DNA of 64,000 bases from Fimbriimonadaceae bacterium (lineage in GTDB: Bacteria; Armatimonadota; Fimbriimonadia; Fimbriimonadales; Fimbriimonadaceae), in contig JAHBTE010000001.1 of assembly GCA_019638675.1 (NCBI GenBank), positions 404,605 through 468,604 of the forward strand. The letters are read 5' to 3'. Below the pieces are notes generated by a model. The model saw only the letters and a list, made by a program, of their open reading frames with translations, was not told where the DNA came from and ran no database searches. The stretch's first letter is position 1. Each line of letters starts with the position of its first letter. This document shows, piece after piece, positions 58,960-64,000 of the stretch. The position numbers and the translations under genes were made by a program.

Positions 58960-60998
58960 CCCCTTGGTGGGTTCATGACTAATCGTTCTATAAAGAACTC
59001 CAGCATCCTGCTTTGGTTCAAGCCAGAGTGTCCGGCATCAACCCCCACCTGGACTTCGTAATACTTGCCCGCTTTTGTTAAAGCATCGGAGAGCTGCAAA
59101 CTGTTCGCAGGGTGGGTGTTGTTGTCGGCGGTACCGTAGTAAATCATCAACCAGCCTTTAAGGTCTTTGGCGTAGGTCATCGCCGAGCCGAAATCGTAGC
59201 CTGCTTTGTTTTCTTCCAGCAGGCCCATATATCGTTCTGTGTATGTTGTGTCGTAGTTGCGCCAGTCGCTGACCATGCTGCTTGCACTTGCCGCTTGGAA
59301 TAGTTCTGGGTAGCGCAAGATACACATTACCGAAGAATAGCCACCGTAGCTTGTTCCGTAAATGCCAACCCGTTTTGTATCGGCCCAGGGCTGATCTTTA
59401 AGCGCGGCGGCGGCGGCGGCAATATCATCAATTTCCACACGCCCCAGGTTTTTATAGATTGCTTGGCGGAAAGCACGACCTCTTCCGTTGCCACCCCGCA
59501 TCCTAACATCGACAATTGCAAATCCAGCGCCGGTCATCGTATCTGGCATTGAGTAGCCAATGCTCGGCGCACGACCAGGAATAGGGCCGCCATAAACGCC
59601 GAAGAGAACCGGGAGTTTAGTTCCTGGTTTGTAATCAACTGGGAAACTGACCTCCATCCACAAATCTGTAGTGCCATCGAACGACTTGTACTTAATCCAT
59701 TGGATCGGCTTAACCTTAGCTGCAGTTTGGCTCAAACTACTGTCAGAAATAGTTTTTACTGGCTTACCAGTGGTATCCAGCATACGTAAAACTGGAGGCG
59801 CGGATTCGTTTTCAAAAACATCAGCAATGTGCTTCCCATCTGGGCTAACGGAGACTGAGTGATGGTATTGCGGATCAGTCAGTCTTTTAGGCATTGAGCC
59901 GTCTGTATTTGCTCGGTAGAGTTGATGGTAGTAAGGATTGTTGCCGTCAGCAACTGTGTACCAAAGCCCGGTCTCATCCATACGAATCATGCTTACCAAA
60001 TCAGCTTTGTGCATGGTGACCGCAGTCCGCTTTCCAGCTTTTAGATCAATCCAAGAGAGATTATCAAAACCGTTGTCGTCGGTCATCACCAGCATTTTGC
60101 CGTCGTTTTTGTTGCCACGGATATCCCGAAGCGGCCCAAATTCAACCCATCCGGCTTTGTTTTCAACGTGGTCAACCACCCGTACATCGCCAGTTTGAGG
60201 GTTAGCGATGCAAAGATCACGCACTTGCTGGCGGCGATCCATACGATGGAACATCAACTCATTGCCCATCCACGAAATGGCATAGACATAATGCCCAACA
60301 CCGTTATCGAATGAACCAGGGCGAACCTTAACCGTTTGGGTTTTTCCAGTTTCCAAATCGTAAACCATCAGGTCAACGATTGGGTTCTCCGTACCAGGTT
60401 TTGGATAAGCCTCGGTATCCAATGCTACTTGCTGGTTACGTTGCCCAACAGTCAAATAGTAAAACTTGACCGGTCGGTCATCAAATTTATAGAACCATAA
60501 ATAGCGTCCGTCGGCAGAAAATCCCATTGCATCACGCTGATTGAGTTCTTCTCCATAAACCCAGCTCGCGATTCCGTACCGAACTCTTTCTTCAACACTT
60601 CCTCCGTTAGTAATCGCGGTTTCATTGCCCGCCCGATCCAAATAAACGTTTCCATCGCGATAGATCGCCGTCATCGAACCATCGGCAGACTTCACACGAT
60701 CAAATTGGCGACCTCGCGCCGGATTCTGCTGGAATAATGGGTCTGGTTGCGGGCCAACAGTTGCCCGAACCTCAGTGATTTCTCCCGTTGCAACGTTATA
60801 GGCAAATGAGCCGTTGATATCCGAATATTTATATTCTTGATTGTTTGTCCATTGCCCTCTCAATCGGTTGACCGTGAGGTCGCGGCGCATTGCTTGCGCC
60901 GCTCGATAACCTTCGTATCCAGGCATTGTAGGAAATCGGTCTTGGGCGACACCAAAGCCGCTCAGTGCGACCATGGCGAAAACGGCTATTTTTCGCAT
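58956..60998 (-). CDS. S9-family (prolyl oligopeptidase/DPP IV-type) peptidase
   Basis: A 680-residue exported protein. The signal peptide (MRKIAVFAMVALSGFGVAQ) is followed by a β-propeller with repeated short strands (DGRYLWFYKFDDRPVKFYY, DGKHIADVFENESAPPVLRM), and then the α/β-hydrolase domain. Catalytic residues are Ser in GIYGTSYGGYSSVM, Asp in IYYGTADNNTHPANSLQLSD, and His in VGVDAGHSGLNQSR. S9B/C enzymes cleave dipeptides, often after Pro, in the periplasm. It begins ten bases after the stop of the upstream DUF554 gene, so the two are likely one operon, and converges on cinA. Confidence 0.94.
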   Translation of the reverse strand: MRKIAVFAMVALSGFGVAQDRFPTMPGYEGYRAAQAMRRDLTVNRLRGQWTNNQEYKYSDINGSFAYNVATGEITEVRATVGPQPDPLFQQNPARGRQFDRVKSADGSMTAIYRDGNVYLDRAGNETAITNGGSVEERVRYGIASWVYGEELNQRDAMGFSADGRYLWFYKFDDRPVKFYYLTVGQRNQQVALDTEAYPKPGTENPIVDLMVYDLETGKTQTVKVRPGSFDNGVGHYVYAISWMGNELMFHRMDRRQQVRDLCIANPQTGDVRVVDHVENKAGWVEFGPLRDIRGNKNDGKMLVMTDDNGFDNLSWIDLKAGKRTAVTMHKADLVSMIRMDETGLWYTVADGNNPYYHQLYRANTDGSMPKRLTDPQYHHSVSVSPDGKHIADVFENESAPPVLRMLDTTGKPVKTISDSSLSQTAAKVKPIQWIKYKSFDGTTDLWMEVSFPVDYKPGTKLPVLFGVYGGPIPGRAPSIGYSMPDTMTGAGFAIVDVRMRGGNGRGRAFRQAIYKNLGRVEIDDIAAAAAALKDQPWADTKRVGIYGTSYGGYSSVMCILRYPELFQAASASSMVSDWRNYDTTYTERYMGLLEENKAGYDFGSAMTYAKDLKGWLMIYYGTADNNTHPANSLQLSDALTKAGKYYEVQVGVDAGHSGLNQSRMLEFFIERLVMNPPRG

Positions 60999-61008
60999 GC
61001 TTACAATA

Positions 61009-61755
61009 TTACGACGATTCAGGAGTTGATAGCTCCACTTTCTTGCGATTTTGCCACCACTCCGCAGTTCTCACGATGACTGGGGCGATAAATAACGCGG
61101 GCAAGAACAGCACGGTCGAAAAGTCGCGAATCTGGGCGATGGCCAGGCCTGTACACATCATCAGAACTCCTCCAGTGGCGGTGGCTTCAGTCATCAATGC
61201 TTCATCGCTTGCATATTTTTGAAGGAGCTTTGCGAGAAACGTGAGGATTCCCTGGAAGATCAACACAAAAAATGCCGAAAGCAGAACACCGAACCCAAAA
61301 GCTCCAGCAAGGAAAATTGAGCTCACGCCGTCCAACATCGATTTGATATTGAGTAGATCGGTTTTCCTCTCAAGGGCATCCTGTAAGCACCCTATCAATG
61401 TAATAGGCCCAATACAAAATAAAACGCTAGCGGTGACAAAGCCCTGGTTAAAGTCGCCATCGCCGCCAACAACGGTTCGGGCCCATTCGGAAAGCGCTTC
61501 AATTCCGCTATCCAATCCGATAACCGCGCCAATTGCTCCGCCAATACAGATAGCCGCGATAACAATGAGGGCATTCTTTGTTTTGAGAAACATTTGGATG
61601 CCGATGCCAATGACGATCAGTCCGATTCCATAAACGGCAACATCACGAACTGGCTCGGGTAGAGATGATCCAGCGGCAAGGCCAATAAGCGAGCCAGTAA
61701 TAACCGTCAGCGTGTTGAGTACGGTTCCAAAACCTACAAATCTTGCTTGTTGCAT
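61009..61755 (-). CDS. DUF554 family membrane protein
   Basis: A 248-residue multi-pass protein from ATG 61755 (a GTG at 61779 would add 8 residues). It opens GFGTVLNTLTVITGSLIGLA, and contains IYGIGL-like helices (VYGIGLIVIGIGIQMFL), AICIGGAIGAVIGL, SVLFCIGPITLIGCLQDALE and SIFLAGAFGFGVLLSAFFVL. DUF554 (YdfK-type) proteins have six to seven helices and no known activity; a transport role is assumed. It is placed 10 bases before the S9 peptidase in the same direction. Confidence 0.92.
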   Translation of the reverse strand: MQQARFVGFGTVLNTLTVITGSLIGLAAGSSLPEPVRDVAVYGIGLIVIGIGIQMFLKTKNALIVIAAICIGGAIGAVIGLDSGIEALSEWARTVVGGDGDFNQGFVTASVLFCIGPITLIGCLQDALERKTDLLNIKSMLDGVSSIFLAGAFGFGVLLSAFFVLIFQGILTFLAKLLQKYASDEALMTEATATGGVLMMCTGLAIAQIRDFSTVLFLPALFIAPVIVRTAEWWQNRKKVELSTPESS

Positions 61756-61935
61756 CACGCCTATTCTATATCCGTCCAAATAATATTAGTTCAGCCACAA
61801 AAAATATGACAATTTATTGCCTATTTTTTGTAATTCAGGAACAAACGAAGTTGTGCGTCGAATATATTATCCTGAGCTTTATTGTACGGCACAAATCGTG
61901 CAATACGCTTTTATTCAAATTCATCTGAGAGACAA

Positions 61936-62910
61936 ATGAAACTCACCCACAATTCACGCCGAGCGTTCACCTTGATTGAACTTCTCGTTGTAATTGCAAT
62001 TATTGCAATTCTCGCCGCGATTCTGTTCCCAGTATTCGCCCAGGCAAAAACAGCGGCTAAGAAAACCCAAGCTCTGAGCAATATCAAGCAAATGGGAACC
62101 GCAGCAAACATCTACATGGCTGACTATGACGATGTGATTTCTCACGCCTGGTCTCGCCGCGCAGACGGTACTCACCGCAATACCACTGCTCACCCAGCAC
62201 CACAAAACGTCATTGTTGGCGGCGGTTGGGACGTAGCGGGTGTTGCCGATACGGTTGCACAGGCATGGCACATTTCAATTCAGCCATACCTTAAGAATGT
62301 TCAAATGATGCAGTCACCTTCGCAACAACGCGGAACGATCGCGGGTGAAACTTTCACACCAGGCGTTACCCCTTGGGAAGTTGGGTTGACTATGAACGGT
62401 GAGCTTCACACTTACAGTGGAACCGCCGTTGGCGCAGTCTCATCTGTTCCTCTCTTCTGGACAGGTACAGGAAACGTCAAGCGCTATGGTCGTGCTTCGA
62501 GTAACCCTACTCTGAACTGTGGTACAGGTTGGGCGGGCGAATGCCGATTCAACCCAGCAGGTGCCCCCGGTGATCCAACTGTAACTGGTTTGATGACTAA
62601 CACTTACTCATTCCGCGGTCTGGGCGTTGCCTTCCGAGTTTGGACATTTGGTGACAAAACAGCTGGTGGTCAAATGTTTGTTCGAGTTGATAGCTCTGCA
62701 AAGTACCAACGCGTTGGAATCGGGATTGATCCTATCACCAACACTGCGGCACACCAAGACCCATATGCGAGAATCACAGACGGTGGCGAAGGCATGGGCA
62801 GCGGATTCACATTCTACGCAACCAACGACAACCTCTGCGATCAAATCTCAGGAACCAACACAACCGGAAACCGCTACCACTGCTTCTTCCGACCTGACCG
62901 AGAAAACTAA
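61936..62910 (+). CDS. Type IV/II secretion prepilin-like protein (DUF1559-like)
   Basis: A 324-residue protein from ATG 61936 with GAGAG about seven bases upstream. The prepilin peptidase motif is [20 protein letters not shown] with Phe after the cleavage Ala, and the long hydrophobic helix ends [12 protein letters not shown]. After it come [20 protein letters not shown] and MADYDDVIS, the body of DUF1559-type major-pseudopilin proteins that are abundant in Planctomycetota and Armatimonadota. The usual C-terminal H-x9-DG box is not evident; the end reads [14 protein letters not shown]. It is not accompanied by pilus assembly genes. The AT-rich 180-base leader (61756-61935) contains two TATT-rich stretches but no certain promoter. 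Confidence 0.92.
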   Translation: MKLTHNSRRAFTLIELLVVIAIIAILAAILFPVFAQAKTAAKKTQALSNIKQMGTAANIYMADYDDVISHAWSRRADGTHRNTTAHPAPQNVIVGGGWDVAGVADTVAQAWHISIQPYLKNVQMMQSPSQQRGTIAGETFTPGVTPWEVGLTMNGELHTYSGTAVGAVSSVPLFWTGTGNVKRYGRASSNPTLNCGTGWAGECRFNPAGAPGDPTVTGLMTNTYSFRGLGVAFRVWTFGDKTAGGQMFVRVDSSAKYQRVGIGIDPITNTAAHQDPYARITDGGEGMGSGFTFYATNDNLCDQISGTNTTGNRYHCFFRPDREN

Positions 62911-62915
62911 GCGAC

Positions 62916-63104
62916 ATGAAGAAATTTCTAATCCTTTTTGTTGTTTTCTCAGGGTTCCTTGTCGCCTGTAGTCAAAATGAGCCACCAGCAGATACTGCTG
63001 GACTGATGCACAAAGATGAAGCTCCATCTGATTCTGGCGATTCCAGTGGTACTCCCAAGGCTCCACCAACGGATACGAAGGAAAGTAGTTCCGAAGGCGG
63101 TTAG
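62916..63104 (+). CDS. Small lipoprotein
   Basis: A 62-residue protein starting MKKFLILFVVFSGFLVACSQ. The lipobox LVAC places the lipidated Cys at residue 18; the remaining 44 residues are Asp, Ser and Pro rich and probably unstructured. It starts five bases after the prepilin stop and so is co-transcribed, and a strong terminator follows. Function is unknown; being next to a prepilin suggests an envelope-assembly helper only by position. Confidence 0.75.
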   Translation: MKKFLILFVVFSGFLVACSQNEPPADTAGLMHKDEAPSDSGDSSGTPKAPPTDTKESSSEGG

Positions 63105-63116
63105 TCGCGTTTCGAT

Positions 63117-63157
63117 AAAAAAAGTCCTCGTGCTTATAAGCACGAGGACTTTTTTTA
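63117..63157. terminator. Bidirectional terminator between the lipoprotein and acnA
   Basis: An exact palindrome: AGTCCTCGTGCTT (about 63123-63135) pairs with AAGCACGAGGACT (63138-63150) around TA, flanked by A-tract on the left and T-tract on the right, so it can end transcription in both directions, as expected between convergent genes. Confidence 0.93.
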
Positions 63158-63166
63158 TTTTGTTAG

Positions 63167-64000
63167 CTAATTCAGCAGTCCACGAAGGACGTATTGGAGA
63201 ACTCCACCGTGGCGGTAATACTCCATTTCTGTCGGTGTATCTAACCGGCAAACTACATTGAACGACTTTGTGTTCCCATTATCATCCGTAGCCCGTACCA
63301 TCAAGGTTTTTCCGGAAGCAAACTTCTCAGCAACGCCAGCGGACAAGCCGAGAACACTAAACTCTTCTGTTCCTTTTAGTCCAAGAGAGTCCGCATTTTG
63401 TCCGGCTTCATACTGAAGCGGCAGAACACCCATACCGATCAAATTAGATCTGTGAATTCGCTCAAAACTCTCGGCAATAACTGCTTTGACGCCTAGGAGT
63501 CGAGTTCCCTTTGCCGCCCAGTCGCGACTTGAGCCAGTTCCGTACTCTTTACCAGCTAGAACAACAAGATTGATTCCTTGGTTTTGGTAATCCATCGCCG
63601 CTTCATAGATAGAAGTCACTTCGCCAGTGAGGAAGTTGGTTGTAAAGCCGCCTTCAGTTCCAGGGGCCAGTTGGTTGCGGAGGCGAATGTTTGCGAATGT
63701 TCCGCGAACCATCACTTCATCATTTCCTCGCCGTGCACCGTAACTGTTGAATAGGTGTGGCGACACTCCCTTTTCAATCAGATAGCTACCGGCTGGGGAA
63801 GTTGCCTTGATTGATCCAGCAGGTGAAATGTGGTCAGTAGTAACCGAATCGCCCAGTTTTGCCAAGCATTTCAGTCCGGTCAGTTCGTGCACAAACTCTT
63901 GGGCATCGCGGAGCATTCCCTCAAAGAAGGGAGCTTGCTTCACGTAAGTGGAATCGCCATGCCATTGGTAGCGCTTGCCTTCACCCACCGCGATTGCCTT
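63167..64000 (-). CDS. acnA: Aconitate hydratase, C-terminal part (5' end outside window)
   Basis: The frame runs from the stop at 63167 to the window edge at 64000 without interruption (about 277 residues, the C-terminal third of an AcnA/IRP-type aconitase of about 900). Characteristic stretches are [68 protein letters not shown] with the Arg and Ser of the active site, and [20 protein letters not shown]. Aconitase isomerises citrate to isocitrate in the TCA cycle and carries a 4Fe-4S cluster, one of the probable clients of the Suf system. The cluster cysteines lie outside the window. Confidence 0.97.
   Translation of the reverse strand, partial: KAIAVGEGKRYQWHGDSTYVKQAPFFEGMLRDAQEFVHELTGLKCLAKLGDSVTTDHISPAGSIKATSPAGSYLIEKGVSPHLFNSYGARRGNDEVMVRGTFANIRLRNQLAPGTEGGFTTNFLTGEVTSIYEAAMDYQNQGINLVVLAGKEYGTGSSRDWAAKGTRLLGVKAVIAESFERIHRSNLIGMGVLPLQYEAGQNADSLGLKGTEEFSVLGLSAGVAEKFASGKTLMVRATDDNGNTKSFNVVCRLDTPTEMEYYRHGGVLQYVLRGLLN

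Overview
The window reads as a chromosomal segment of a free-living, flagellated, respiring Gram-negative-type bacterium, with no phage, transposon, CRISPR or rRNA content. The prepilin at 61936-62910 (hydrophobic core ending in [11 protein letters not shown]), the mixture of β-propeller, DUF5916, GH38 and prolyl-oligopeptidase genes, and the scattered single-gene versions of usual operons suggest Armatimonadota, most likely a Fimbriimonas-like lineage. This assignment is inferred from sequence style and needs a marker-gene tree.

Layout. 1-9.6 kb: the end of a CocE/NonD-type hydrolase, two tandem MarR paralogues, two tandem paralogous membrane-anchored proteins of unknown family, sufB, and a very large secreted Asp-box β-propeller protein. 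9.8-21.2 kb: a long complex I operon, nuoG-H-J-K-L-M-[URO-D-like protein]-N plus a sugar-phosphate isomerase, mostly joined by TAATG or ATGA overlaps. nuoA-F and nuoI are not here. 21.2-26.2 kb: a pyroglutamyl-peptidase-like protein, an unknown membrane protein, an LD-carboxypeptidase, a PspA-family protein, a DUF1003 protein and a polysaccharide deacetylase (cell-envelope functions). 26.2-32.3 kb: atpD, a strong terminator, an unknown gene, atpC, then two secreted paralogues with a lysozyme-like motif.

32.3-37.6 kb: homogentisate dioxygenase, then a motility block: flgM behind a candidate c-di-GMP-I riboswitch, and motA-motB behind a candidate σ28 promoter, with a GH-like protein and a small unknown between them. 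37.6-40.8 kb: mutL-ruvC, with dprA convergent. 40.8-46.2 kb: a GH38 α-mannosidase, a small protein resembling the Acb2/Tad1 hairpin domain (cyclic-nucleotide sponges of phages), and an orphan OmpR-type response regulator coupled to an unknown barrel-type protein. 46.3-54.3 kb: a threonine-dehydrogenase-like enzyme, a DinB protein, a TPR protein, a zinc-ribbon membrane protein whose Shine-Dalgarno lies in a terminator-like hairpin, ubiD, and a CBM9/DUF5916 outer-surface protein. 54.4-64 kb: a TfoX-domain protein, two overlapping phosphofructokinase-family genes, tRNA-Leu(CAA), a PrcB-domain protein, cinA, an S9 peptidase with a DUF554 gene, a prepilin, a lipoprotein, and the 3' end of acnA.

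Themes: energy conversion (Nuo, ATP synthase), motility linked to c-di-GMP and σ28, and a loose set of competence-associated genes (dprA, tfoX-like, cinA, prepilin). Intergenic gaps are all under about 240 bases; where one holds a hairpin, promoter-like element or riboswitch candidate it is listed. The remaining gaps show nothing I can support.
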